From an uncultured Selenomonadales bacterium (GTDB lineage: Bacteria; Bacillota; Negativicutes; Acidaminococcales; Acidaminococcaceae), in assembly GCA_900315925.1 (NCBI GenBank), contig ONAV01000013.1:1-64000 (forward strand): a stretch of DNA of 64,000 nt. Reading direction: 5' to 3'. Positions 36,274 to 44,582 of the stretch are shown piece after piece (the first letter of the stretch is position 1; every line of letters begins with the position of its first letter). The position numbers were made by a program, and so were the translations under genes. The notes under the pieces are model-generated. The model saw nothing but the letters and a program-made list of their open reading frames with translations. It did not search any database and was not told the origin of the DNA.

Positions 36274-37008
36274 ATGCATCGTTTTTTCATTCCGAAGCCT
36301 TATAAACAGGAAATGCAGATTACCGGCAGGGACGCCCACCATATTATGGATGTGCTGCGTATGGGTACGGGAGATCAATTGCAGGTGGTAGCGGATGACG
36401 GCATCAGTTTTGTGGGGGAGATTACGGCTGTCAGTATGAATACAGTGACGGTTTCGGCAAAAGAAATCCTGCGGGAGACCCATGAGCCGGATGTGCGGAT
36501 CTCCCTGCTGCAGGGTCTGGCCAAAGGCGAGAAGATGGAGTTGATTATACAGAAGGCTGTGGAGATTGGCGTTGTTGAAATTTTCCCGCTTGCCATGGAT
36601 CATTCGGTGGTGGTGCTGGACCGTTCCAAAGCGGGAAAGAAAACAGAGCGCTGGCAGAAAATTGCGGAAGCAGCGGCCAAGCAGAGCAAACGGGATGTGA
36701 TTCCGGCGGTGCATGAGGTTATAAAGTTGTCGCAGGTTTTGCAGGAAGAGAATTGGGATTTGCTGGTGATTGCGTATGAAAGCGAAAACCGGATCAGTCT
36801 GAAGGAAGTGCTGCAGGCTCACAAAAACGCAAAGAGCATCGGCGTGATCATCGGGCCGGAAGGCGGGCTTTCCAATGAAGAGGTAAAAGCTGCGCAGGAA
36901 GCAGGCGGCATCGCGGTAAGCCTGGGGCGGCGGATTTTGCGAACGGAAACGGCCGGGCTGGTGGCGGCTGCGGCGATTTTGTATGAAACGGATAATCTGG
37001 GGATATGA
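36274..37008 (+). CDS. rsmE: 16S rRNA (uracil1498-N3)-methyltransferase
   Basis: RsmE is a SPOUT-type methyltransferase acting on U1498 of 16S rRNA. The 244-residue product begins with a PUA-like domain (MHRFFIPKPYKQEMQITGRDAHHIMDVLRM). It contains LLQGLAKGEKMELIIQKAVEIGV, and the knot motifs IGVIIGPEGGLSNEEV and SLGRRILRTETAGLVA. It stands before prmA, as is common in Firmicutes, where the order is the reverse. Confidence 0.97.
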   Translation: MHRFFIPKPYKQEMQITGRDAHHIMDVLRMGTGDQLQVVADDGISFVGEITAVSMNTVTVSAKEILRETHEPDVRISLLQGLAKGEKMELIIQKAVEIGVVEIFPLAMDHSVVVLDRSKAGKKTERWQKIAEAAAKQSKRDVIPAVHEVIKLSQVLQEENWDLLVIAYESENRISLKEVLQAHKNAKSIGVIIGPEGGLSNEEVKAAQEAGGIAVSLGRRILRTETAGLVAAAAILYETDNLGI

Positions 37009-37014
37009 ATAGAA

Positions 37015-37079
37015 AACAGTAGCTGGAAGTCAGTATAAAAGTGAAACATGAAGCGGAAGAAGTAACAGCGGAAATAGTT
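37015..37079 (+). repeat. Degenerate duplicate of the 5' end of prmA
   Basis: Bases 37015-37079 match the first part of prmA (37097-37160), offset by 82 bases. Differences are few: one turns the TGG codon into TAG, and most others fall at synonymous third positions. The copy has no usable start codon. It is a decaying partial duplication, or the scar of recombination between two prmA alleles. Confidence 0.85.
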
Positions 37080-37092
37080 TGGGGACAGGAAC

Positions 37093-38037
37093 ATGGAACA
37101 GTGGCTGGAAGTCAGCATAAAAGTAAAACATGAAGCGGAAGAAGTAACGGCGGAAATTTTGCGGGAGGCCGGCGCCCGGAACGGAGTGGCCATAGAGGAC
37201 CCGGTGCTGTATGAAACGGTGCGCAAGTCATTGCCTTTTGAACTTTGCGACCCGCTGCCGGAAGAGACGGATTTGTCTGTGGTGACGGTAACGGCATATT
37301 ATCCGGAAGATGAAGAACTGCAGAAAAGGCTGCAGCGAATCGAAGCGGAACTGACCGCGGTGGAAAAACGGATTGGACGCTTTCGTATCGGGCCCACGCT
37401 GTTCCGAAAAGTCAGTGAAACGGACTGGTCGGATGAATGGAAGCAGTATTTCCATGTGACCCGGGTGGGGAAACATATTGTAGTGAAACCCTCATGGGAA
37501 AGTTACGAGCCGGAAGCGGAGGACATCGTGTTGGAACTGGATCCCGGTATGGCTTTCGGTACGGGGACGCATCCGACGACGGTTCTTGTGTTGGAAGCCC
37601 TGGAAAAAACGGTTCATCGCGACACCACGGTGTTTGACGTGGGAACAGGCAGCGGCATTTTGGCCATGACCGCGGCAAAGTTAGGCGCAAAAAGTATCAA
37701 AGCAGTGGATATAGACGGAGTTGCAGTGCGGACGGCAATGGAAAATATTGCAAAAGCCGGACTGGCAGACCGCATCGAAGTAAAACAGGGCGACCTGCTT
37801 CACGGTACGGAAGGCAAAGCCGATGTGATCGTAGCCAATATTTTGGCGGACATCATTATCCTGCTGCTGCCGGATATTCCCGGTAAGCTGAAGGAGGGCG
37901 GCCTGTTCTTCGCCAGCGGTATCATTGAAGATTATCAGCAGGACGTAACCGAAGCCGCAGAAAAAGTTGGACTGCGTGTGAAAGAAGTGACCCGCATCAA
38001 AGACTGGGTGGGACTGCTGATGGAAAAAGCTTACTAA
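37093..38037 (+). CDS. prmA: Ribosomal protein L11 methyltransferase
   Basis: PrmA methylates lysines and the N-terminus of L11 using SAM. The 314-residue protein has the N-terminal substrate domain (VSIKVKHEAEEVTAEILREAG), the linker DPGMAFGTGTHPTT, the SAM motif VFDVGTGSGILAM (~178), VDIDGVAVRTAMEN and NPPY-like VANILADIII. GGGGACAGGAAC precedes ATG 37093; the duplicated copy of its 5' end lies just upstream. Confidence 0.97.
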   Translation: MEQWLEVSIKVKHEAEEVTAEILREAGARNGVAIEDPVLYETVRKSLPFELCDPLPEETDLSVVTVTAYYPEDEELQKRLQRIEAELTAVEKRIGRFRIGPTLFRKVSETDWSDEWKQYFHVTRVGKHIVVKPSWESYEPEAEDIVLELDPGMAFGTGTHPTTVLVLEALEKTVHRDTTVFDVGTGSGILAMTAAKLGAKSIKAVDIDGVAVRTAMENIAKAGLADRIEVKQGDLLHGTEGKADVIVANILADIIILLLPDIPGKLKEGGLFFASGIIEDYQQDVTEAAEKVGLRVKEVTRIKDWVGLLMEKAY

Positions 38038-38148
38038 TGGAAAGAGTTTCCGATTGGCCGGCGGCTACTCCGTTGAGATACAATATGAATTGCGACAGCA
38101 ATACATTTTAACATTGTAAATGGATTGAGAGTTAGGAAAGATAATATA

Positions 38149-39579
38149 ATGAACAAAATTGCGTTTATGACATTGGGTTGCAAAGTAAATCAGGCGGATA
38201 CGGCCAGCATGCAGGAACTGTTCCGGCAGGCGGGATACATCGTTTGCGATTTTACGGAAGAGGCCGATGTGTATGTGGTAAATACCTGTGTGGTGACCAA
38301 CACGGGACAGCAGAAGTCAAGGCAGATGATTCGGCGGGCCATCCGCAAAGAGAATGATGCGCTGATCGTGGTGACGGGCTGCTATCCCCAGACCGCCGCG
38401 GAAGAAGTGAAATCCATCGACGGGGTAGACCTGATCATTGGCACCCAGGACCGGGCGAAAATCGTGACGCTGGTGGAAGCGGCGCTGGACAGAAAACAGG
38501 CAATGAAAAGAGCTTCAGTTGTTTCTGATTCTGTGGCTGAAAGAATAAAGGCAGATGATGATTCCAATGAGCCGGCAATTGTACAAAAACAATTTGCACA
38601 GTTACGCACTTCTGCAGTGGACGACGAAGTACACCCCTGGGAACAGGGCGTGCAGTTTGAGGAAATGTCAGGGGGCAATGAAGCGGACAAGACCCGGGCC
38701 TACCTGAAAATTCAGGAAGGCTGCAATCAGTATTGCTCCTACTGCATCATTCCCTACGCACGGGGACCGATTCGTTCCCGGAGCCTGCAAAGTATAAAAG
38801 AAGAAGTGCAGCGCCTGACGAAAGCGGGATACAGGGAAATTGTCCTGATCGGCATTCATCTTGGCTGCTACGGGAAAGAGACGAAAGACGGAACGACGTT
38901 ATATGATGCGGTCCGGGCAGCGCTTTCCGTCCCGGACTTGCAGCGCCTGCGTCTGGGTTCCCTGGAATCGGTAGAAGTGGAACCGCGTCTGCTGGATTTG
39001 ATGGCAGAGGACAAACGCCTGTGTCCTCATCTGCACTTGCCCCTGCAGAGCGGGTGCGATAAGGTTTTAAAAGATATGCACCGCCCGTATGATACGAAGC
39101 GATTCGCAACACTGTTGGAACAGATTCGCAACAAAGTTCCCGGCGTTGCGATTACGACAGATGTCATCGTGGGTTTCCCCGGCGAAACGGAAGACGACTT
39201 TGCCGCAACCTGCCATTTTGTGAAACAATGCGGCTTCGCCAAGATGCACATCTTCCCGTACTCCAAACGAAAAGGCACACCGGCGGCAGCAAGGCAGGAC
39301 CAGATTCCGGAAACCGTAAAGAAATACCGGGCGGAAAAACTGGCAGAGCTGGACCGCGAAATGCAGCAGGCATATTTTGCACAAAATGTGGGAACAAATC
39401 ATGCGGTGCTGGTGGAACAACCGATAATAACAGACAAGAAAGCCACGGGATATGTAGAAGGTTTAACGGAAAACTACATCCGGGTGGAATTTAAAGGCGA
39501 ACCGGACTTATGCGGTAAAATGATTGATGTCAAAATCACGGAAGCCTTAATTGACAACTGCAAAGGCATCATTTTATAA
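38149..39579 (+). CDS. mtaB: tRNA (N6-threonylcarbamoyladenosine37-C2)-methylthiotransferase
   Basis: MtaB converts t6A37 to ms2t6A37 in tRNA. The 476-residue protein has the UPF0004 domain (TLGCKVNQADTASM, VVNTCVVTNTGQQKSR, VVTGCYPQ; three cysteines), the radical SAM motif GCNQYCSYCIIPYARGPIRSR, and a C-terminal TRAM-like region. Residues ~113-165 form an unusual acidic linker before the radical SAM domain. ATG 38149 begins at the conserved N-terminus with AGGAAAG upstream. Confidence 0.93.
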   Translation: MNKIAFMTLGCKVNQADTASMQELFRQAGYIVCDFTEEADVYVVNTCVVTNTGQQKSRQMIRRAIRKENDALIVVTGCYPQTAAEEVKSIDGVDLIIGTQDRAKIVTLVEAALDRKQAMKRASVVSDSVAERIKADDDSNEPAIVQKQFAQLRTSAVDDEVHPWEQGVQFEEMSGGNEADKTRAYLKIQEGCNQYCSYCIIPYARGPIRSRSLQSIKEEVQRLTKAGYREIVLIGIHLGCYGKETKDGTTLYDAVRAALSVPDLQRLRLGSLESVEVEPRLLDLMAEDKRLCPHLHLPLQSGCDKVLKDMHRPYDTKRFATLLEQIRNKVPGVAITTDVIVGFPGETEDDFAATCHFVKQCGFAKMHIFPYSKRKGTPAAARQDQIPETVKKYRAEKLAELDREMQQAYFAQNVGTNHAVLVEQPIITDKKATGYVEGLTENYIRVEFKGEPDLCGKMIDVKITEALIDNCKGIIL

Positions 39580-39641
39580 TTTGAAGTAGTTGCAGGTAAG
39601 AAAAAGAAATGAGCAAAACATAGTGAAGCATTTCGTTTGAA

Positions 39642-39745
39642 CGTTTACTGGGCAACCCGTGAGGGCCCCAGTTTGACGAGCGAGCAACGCGAAGCTTGCT
39701 GAGCGGGCGGAGTGAGGAAGTGGGAGACGGATTGCCCAGTAAACG
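39642..39745. mobile_element. MITE-like inverted-repeat element, 104 bp (family 2)
   Basis: The left end CGTTTACTGGGCAACCCGT (39642-39660) and the reverse complement of 39727-39745 (CGTTTACTGGGCAATCCGT) are 19-bp inverted repeats with one mismatch. It has no coding capacity. A shortened relative with TGCGTTTACTGGGC and GTAAACGCA ends lies at 62196-62239. It sits between mtaB and hinT. Confidence 0.65.
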
Positions 39746-39788
39746 CAACTTCGGGTTTTGATGCCACAGACGCATGAATCCATGGAAT

Positions 39789-39822
39789 AGCAAGCGTTTA
39801 CGGTTTTGCGAATTCTTTTCCT
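39789..39822 (+). promoter_or_regulatory. Repeated upstream motif, copy 1 (before hinT)
   Basis: This 34-bp stretch contains AGCAAGCGTTTACGGTTTTG and CGAATTCTTTTCCT. It recurs before floA (41238-41271) and, less exactly, before the radical SAM gene (44503-44535). The inner part, GCAA...CGTnTACGGTTTTGC, is a loose dyad. A protein-binding site or a shared RNA leader element is possible. Confidence 0.6.
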
Positions 39823-39850
39823 AACGAAGTATTTTAAAGGAGGCATTATC

Positions 39851-40198
39851 ATGAGTGACTGTATCTTTTGCAAAATCGCGGCAGGCGAAATCCCATCCAA
39901 CAAAGTGTACGAAGACGACAAGATGATCGCATTCAAAGATTTGGAACCGGCAGCCCCGGTCCACGTGCTTTTAGTACCCAAAACCCATGCGGACAATGTG
40001 ATGAAAGCAGAACCGGCATTGGTTGGTTACATGCTGGGCAAAGTGGAGGAGATTGCAGAAAAGCTTGGGATTAAAGAGGACGGATTCCGCCTGATCATCA
40101 ACACAGGGAAAGACGGCGGACAGACCGTACAGCACCTGCACATCCATCTGATCGGTGGGAAAGCCATGGGCTGGCCTCCCTTCCCGAAAGAATCATAA
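39851..40198 (+). CDS. hinT: HIT family purine nucleotide-binding hydrolase (HinT)
   Basis: HinT proteins hydrolyse adenosine phosphoramidates. The 115-residue protein begins MSDCIFCKIAAGEIPSNKVYEDD, continues with FKDLEPAAPVHVLLVPKTH, and has the catalytic histidine triad QHLHIHLIGGK. AAAGGAGG lies eight bases before ATG 39851. The gene lies between mtaB and rpsU. Confidence 0.97.
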   Translation: MSDCIFCKIAAGEIPSNKVYEDDKMIAFKDLEPAAPVHVLLVPKTHADNVMKAEPALVGYMLGKVEEIAEKLGIKEDGFRLIINTGKDGGQTVQHLHIHLIGGKAMGWPPFPKES

Positions 40199-40329
40199 TC
40201 AAATACCGTGGCATGATTCCGCTGCCGTAAGTCGGATTGGCGGTAAGACACCGGAATTTTGCGCTGGATTTCTTTTTCTGTTTTTCATAAAAAACTGTGA
40301 AAAGAATGGAATTTTGCGGCGCGGATTTG

Positions 40330-40358
40330 TTGACAGATTCTGCCATTTGCGATATAAT
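40330..40358 (+). promoter_or_regulatory. Consensus promoter of rpsU-yqeY
   Basis: TTGACA (40330-40335) and TATAAT (40353-40358) are separated by exactly 17 bases, a full consensus promoter, about 95 bases before rpsU. Confidence 0.92.
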
Positions 40359-40452
40359 CTACTGGTAAAATTGTGTGCAGGTGTTTTGTGACGCCTGTGC
40401 GTAATGAAATAAATGGAACACTTCCCTAAGTGTGTGGAGGGAGGGAGATCAG

Positions 40453-40629
40453 ATGGCAGAAGTTAAAGTTGGCAAGGGCGAGTCCCTGGAAAGCGCGCTG
40501 CGCCGTTTCAAACGTGCGACCCAGAAGGCTGGCATTCTTTCCGAAGTAAGAAAACGCGAACACTACGAAAAACCCAGCGTTGCGCGTAAGAAAAAATCCG
40601 AAGCAGCCAGAAAACGTAAATCCAGATAA
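40453..40629 (+). CDS. rpsU: 30S ribosomal protein S21
   Basis: The 58-residue, strongly basic protein has the S21 signature [40 protein letters not shown] and a Lys/Arg tail. ATG 40453 has GGAGGGAGGGAGATCAG upstream. It is followed by yqeY after 15 bases, the usual Firmicutes pair. Confidence 0.98.
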   Translation: MAEVKVGKGESLESALRRFKRATQKAGILSEVRKREHYEKPSVARKKKSEAARKRKSR

Positions 40630-40644
40630 TTGGAGGCGGGTCGG

Positions 40645-41100
40645 ATGACCACAAAAGAAAAACTGTTGGCTGATATGAAGCAGGCGATGAAGGACAGAGA
40701 AGCGGGCAAGCTTCGTCTCGAAGTGATCCGTATGGTTCGGTCCGACATCCGCAATGCGGAAATCAACGGAAAAAACAAAGAAGAGCTTACTGAAAATGAA
40801 GTATTAGCTGTAATCATGAAGGCAGTCAAGATGCGGGAAGACTCTCTGGCTGAATTCATCAAGGGCAAACGCGAAGATTTAATCGACCAGACCAATAAGG
40901 AACTGGAGATTCTGAAAGCGTATCTGCCGGCAGCTATGAGCGATGAAGAATTGACGGCGATTATTAAAGAAGCAATTGCTTCCGTCGGCGCGACAGGTCC
41001 GAAAGAAATGGGGAAAGTCATGAAAGCGGTGATGCCCCGGGTACAGGGCCGGGCCGATGGCAAGCGCATCAATACAATCGTGAAAAACTTATTACAGTAA
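40645..41100 (+). CDS. yqeY: GatB/YqeY domain protein
   Basis: The 151-residue protein has the YqeY pattern (LLADMKQAMKDREAGKLRLEVIRMVRSDIRNAEI, EIEILKAYLP-like LEILKAYLPAAMSDEEL, GPKEMGKVMKAVMPRVQGRADGKRIN). The domain is shared with the tail of GatB, which binds tRNA; the function of the free form is unclear. It is co-transcribed with rpsU and ends at a strong terminator. Confidence 0.95.
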   Translation: MTTKEKLLADMKQAMKDREAGKLRLEVIRMVRSDIRNAEINGKNKEELTENEVLAVIMKAVKMREDSLAEFIKGKREDLIDQTNKELEILKAYLPAAMSDEELTAIIKEAIASVGATGPKEMGKVMKAVMPRVQGRADGKRINTIVKNLLQ

Positions 41101-41106
41101 ACAACG

Positions 41107-41139
41107 AATAACAGTGTCGAAAGGCACTGTTATTTTTTT
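41107..41139 (+). terminator. Terminator after yqeY
   Basis: AATAACAGTG (41107-41116) pairs with CACTGTTATT (41125-41134) around TCGAAAGG, followed by a T-run to 41139. Confidence 0.92.
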
Positions 41140-41237
41140 GGAAAAATTCGTGAATTCTATGTGGAAAATGACATTTTTTGTGGCGTCCGGGCTGATATCA
41201 TAGTATAATAATAGCTAAAGAATTCCTGTTTATTAAT

Positions 41238-41271
41238 AGCAAACGTGTACGGTTTTGCGAAGCCTTTTCCT
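41238..41271 (+). promoter_or_regulatory. Repeated upstream motif, copy 2 (before floA)
   Basis: AGCAAACGTGTACGGTTTTG followed by CGAAGCCTTTTCCT differs from copy 1 at few positions and ends 25 bases before the floA start. A TATAAT box lies at 41204-41209, so the motif would lie in the 5' leader of the mRNA. Confidence 0.6.
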
Positions 41272-41296
41272 GATAGTAAAAATTGGAGGAATTATT

Positions 41297-42277
41297 ATGT
41301 CAAAATTATTCGTGGGCGGCAGCGCCAGCCTTTTTCTGATTATAATCGGCGTGTTCATCTTTCTGCAGTTTGTGCCGGTGGGACTTTGGATTTCGGCCAT
41401 ATCCGCAGGCGTCAGCATCAGCATTTTCAATCTGGTGGGGATGCGGCTGCGCCGGGTGCCGCCGGATAAAATCGTACTTCCTCTGATCAAGGCAAACAAG
41501 GCAGGCCTTAATGTGAATTCCGACCAGCTGGAAGCTCATTACCTGGCAGGGGGTAACGTGGACCGGGTCATCGACGCCCTGATTGCAGCGCATCGGGCAG
41601 CCATTAACCTTACCTTTGAACGGGCCTGCGCCATTGATCTGGCCGGCCGCGACGTGCTGGAAGCGGTACAGATGAGCGTTAACCCGAAAGTCATTGAAAC
41701 GCCGGTCGTTGGCGCGGTGGCGAAAAACGGTATCGAATTGCGGGTTAAAGCGCGGGTTACCGTGCGCGCCAACATTGAACGACTGGTTGGCGGCGCCGGG
41801 GAAGCGACTGTAATCGCCCGCGTCGGGGAAGGCATCGTTTCCACGGTAGGTTCTTCGGAAATGCACACCGATGTGCTGGAATCACCGGAACATATTTCCA
41901 AAACGGTTTTGGATAAAGGGCTGGACGAAGGCACTGCCTTTGAGATTCTGTCCATTGATATTGCGGATGTTGACGTGGGACGTAACATCGGCGCGGCCCT
42001 GATGACCGATCAGGCGGAAGCGGACAAACGCATCGCCCAGGCGAAAGCGGAACAGCGTCGTGCCATGGCAGTTGCCAAGGAACAGGAGATGAAAGCATAC
42101 ACTCAGGAGATGAAGGCCAAGGTCGTGGAAGCGGAAGCCAAAGTGCCGGAAGCCATGGCGGATGCGTTGCGGCAGGGGAATCTGGGCGTGATGGATTATT
42201 ACCGTATGAACAATATCAACGCGGATACCCAGATGCGCAAGGCTATTTCCGGGACGGACACGCCGGAAGAAGTGTAA
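41297..42277 (+). CDS. floA: Flotillin-like protein FloA (SPFH domain)
   Basis: FloA organises functional membrane microdomains. The 326-residue protein has one N-terminal hydrophobic segment (~8-45), then the conserved [23 protein letters not shown], a SPFH-like core ([25 protein letters not shown]) and a Glu/Ala-rich coiled coil ([29 protein letters not shown]). AATTGGAGG precedes ATG 41297. A charged hypothetical gene follows. Confidence 0.96.
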   Translation: MSKLFVGGSASLFLIIIGVFIFLQFVPVGLWISAISAGVSISIFNLVGMRLRRVPPDKIVLPLIKANKAGLNVNSDQLEAHYLAGGNVDRVIDALIAAHRAAINLTFERACAIDLAGRDVLEAVQMSVNPKVIETPVVGAVAKNGIELRVKARVTVRANIERLVGGAGEATVIARVGEGIVSTVGSSEMHTDVLESPEHISKTVLDKGLDEGTAFEILSIDIADVDVGRNIGAALMTDQAEADKRIAQAKAEQRRAMAVAKEQEMKAYTQEMKAKVVEAEAKVPEAMADALRQGNLGVMDYYRMNNINADTQMRKAISGTDTPEEV

Positions 42278-42366
42278 TGAGAGGTTGCGAAGCAGAGTTG
42301 TTGCAAGTGTTAGGCAACGGTATTCGTAGTGTCAGAGTTGTCAGGTAATGTTTCAGGAGCTTTACC

Positions 42367-42981
42367 ATGTTTTTTAACCGTAATTATATACCGGCTGTTC
42401 CCATTCGGGAGGAACAGCGCCTTTCGGAAGAAGAGGAACTGGCGAGACAGTTGAAACGGGAAGCCAGGATTTTTTTCCCGGACAGGAAGCTTCCGGATTT
42501 TGATACGCCAGACCTGCCGGACCTTCCCAACGAGCAGCAGGAAGCGGATACCACCCTGTCGTCGGATACGGTCTTTGGACAGAAGTCGCAGTTTCCGGAA
42601 AGAGGACGCGGAAGACAACGGCCGGAACCGCGTGATACTGTGCCGGATCCGGAAGAACGATCAGTGGTTTTGAAGGACCACGATGATATCTGTCGGGAAG
42701 AGGACAGCATGTGGCGCAAACCGGATGGAACCTTTTCTCATCATGAAGTTGAAGCCGCGCGGGAGGAAGCGGAACAGATTGCAAAAAACAGACAACGGTT
42801 GCAAACCAGCGGACAAAGCAATTTACAGCTGGCTGAAAATGAAATCGAGTTACAAATGGGGGGAACGAGCCAAAGTGTTCAACCCCGCTTAAAAAAACAG
42901 GACGTAAAACGGGGCATCCGCTTACAGGTCATACTGGATAAGCCCCGGGCTATCATGCCTTGGAAGGGGGATATTTTCTAA
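42367..42981 (+). CDS. Hypothetical charged protein between floA and ppk2
   Basis: The 204-residue product is hydrophilic, rich in Glu, Arg, Asp and Pro, without signal peptide or membrane helix, and probably largely disordered. It contains EEQRLSEEEELARQLKREAR and an acidic PDFDTPDLPDLPNEQQ. CAGGAGC lies six bases before ATG 42367. Its stop overlaps the start of the PPK2 gene by one base (TAATG), which supports real translation and coupling. I recognise no family. Confidence 0.7.
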   Translation: MFFNRNYIPAVPIREEQRLSEEEELARQLKREARIFFPDRKLPDFDTPDLPDLPNEQQEADTTLSSDTVFGQKSQFPERGRGRQRPEPRDTVPDPEERSVVLKDHDDICREEDSMWRKPDGTFSHHEVEAAREEAEQIAKNRQRLQTSGQSNLQLAENEIELQMGGTSQSVQPRLKKQDVKRGIRLQVILDKPRAIMPWKGDIF

Positions 42982-44465
42982 TGTTAAACAAAGTAAATCT
43001 CGATGCAAAATTGAAAAAATCAGATCTGAAAAAGCTGTTGGACGAGAAACTGGGCTATGAACTGGGTAAAGCACAGCGTGCGGCAAGAGATGCAGGCATG
43101 CCGGTGATCATGGTCTTTGAAGGCTGGCGTCATTCCCGCCGCAGTGAAATCGTCGGGAAGATGATGCAGTATATGGATGCCCGCGGATTCCGGGTTTTCA
43201 CTTCCACTAGAGTTACGGAGCAGGAGAGGCAGCAGCCTTTCTTTACCACGTTTTGGAAACGACTTCCGCCTCCGGGGAATATCTTTGTTTACCGTCACAG
43301 CTGGTACTACCTGAAAAATGATATTGAAGTAAAGAATGAAGCAAAATCCACCCGGGTTACTTTTGATCAGATCAACGCGTTTGAAAAGATGCTGACAGAC
43401 GGACATTATTGCCTGCTGAAATTCTTCGTTCATGTTTCGGAAAAGCAGCAGGAAAAAAATAAGAAAGCCATCATCAAGGAAACGGGCAAGGCCTGGAAAC
43501 CTGTCCATGAAATTTATACCGAAGAAGGGAACTATGACAAGTTCTACAAACGGTATGACGAGATGCTGAAGGCTACCGACACGGAGAATGCTCCCTGGAA
43601 CCTGATCAGCGGGGATGACGTGGACGTGGCGGAATACGAAATCTTCAGCGCAGTGGTGGATGGCATCAACAAAGCGGTAAAGGCGTTTACCACATATAAA
43701 GAAGCGCAGCGCCTGTCCACGAATGTCAGCGACAGCAAGCGCAAGTATGATATTCTCAGCAAAGTGGATTTAAGCAAGGATGTTTCCAAGGACGAATATA
43801 AGGAGAAGCTGAACGAATATCAGAAACGGCTCCGGGAATTGCAGGTAGAAGCGTTCAACAAAGGCATAGCCACGATTCTCGCATTTGAAGGCTGGGACGC
43901 CGGCGGCAAAGGCGGCGCCATTAAACGTGTGGCGGAAGCGTTGGATCCGTTGGATTTCAGCGTGCATCCGTACTCTGCTCCCAATCAGGTGGAAAGGTTG
44001 TTCCATTATATGTGGCGTTTCTGGTTCAATATTCCCGAACCGGGACATATTGCCCTGTTTGATCGCACCTGGTACGGGCGGGTCATGGTAGAACGCATTG
44101 AAAAAATTACGCCGGACGTGGATTGGCGCCGGGCTTACGACGAAATCAACGAAACGGAGAAAGAATGGGCGGACGCCAATATAGTTGTCCTGAAATTCTG
44201 GCTCCAGATTGATAAGGACGAACAGGCCCGCCGGTTCAAAGAACGGGAGAACAATCCGGAAAAACTGTGGAAGATTACCGACGAAGACTGGCGCAACCGG
44301 GCCAAGTGGGCGGAATATGAAGACGCCGTCAACGAAATGCTGGGCCGCACCAATACGGACTACGCGCCCTGGATTATTGTGGAAGCCAACAGCAAGTATT
44401 ACGCGCGGCTGAAAGTGTTGAAGACCATCATCGACGCGTTGGAGAAAAAGCTGAAAGCAAAATAA
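42981..44465 (+). CDS. Tandem-domain PPK2, polyphosphate:AMP phosphotransferase type
   Basis: The 494-residue protein holds two PPK2 domains. The C-terminal one is intact, with the Walker A FEGWDAGGKGGAIKRV (~303) and Walker B FDRTWYGRVMVER. The N-terminal one is degenerate (FEGWRHSRRSEIVGKM; YRHSWYYLKND), as known for class II PPK2, which makes ADP from AMP and polyphosphate. ATG 42981 has GGAAGGGGGA upstream. It follows the hypothetical gene by one-base overlap. Confidence 0.92.
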   Translation: MLNKVNLDAKLKKSDLKKLLDEKLGYELGKAQRAARDAGMPVIMVFEGWRHSRRSEIVGKMMQYMDARGFRVFTSTRVTEQERQQPFFTTFWKRLPPPGNIFVYRHSWYYLKNDIEVKNEAKSTRVTFDQINAFEKMLTDGHYCLLKFFVHVSEKQQEKNKKAIIKETGKAWKPVHEIYTEEGNYDKFYKRYDEMLKATDTENAPWNLISGDDVDVAEYEIFSAVVDGINKAVKAFTTYKEAQRLSTNVSDSKRKYDILSKVDLSKDVSKDEYKEKLNEYQKRLRELQVEAFNKGIATILAFEGWDAGGKGGAIKRVAEALDPLDFSVHPYSAPNQVERLFHYMWRFWFNIPEPGHIALFDRTWYGRVMVERIEKITPDVDWRRAYDEINETEKEWADANIVVLKFWLQIDKDEQARRFKERENNPEKLWKITDEDWRNRAKWAEYEDAVNEMLGRTNTDYAPWIIVEANSKYYARLKVLKTIIDALEKKLKAK

Positions 44466-44502
44466 GGATTTGTACATGAATCAGAAGGCAAGGGAAGACG
44501 TG

Positions 44503-44535
44503 AGCAATCGGTTTCGGATTTGCGAAGTTTTTCCT
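44503..44535 (+). promoter_or_regulatory. Repeated upstream motif, copy 3 (before the radical SAM gene)
   Basis: AGCAATCGGTTTCGGATTTG followed by CGAAGTTTTTCCT is a more diverged, one-base-shorter copy of the motif at 39789 and 41238. It ends 47 bases before the start codon. Confidence 0.5.
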
Positions 44536-44582
44536 TTGCCATCAGAAATTATGGATAGTTGCATTGAAGTGAGGTCAGTTGT

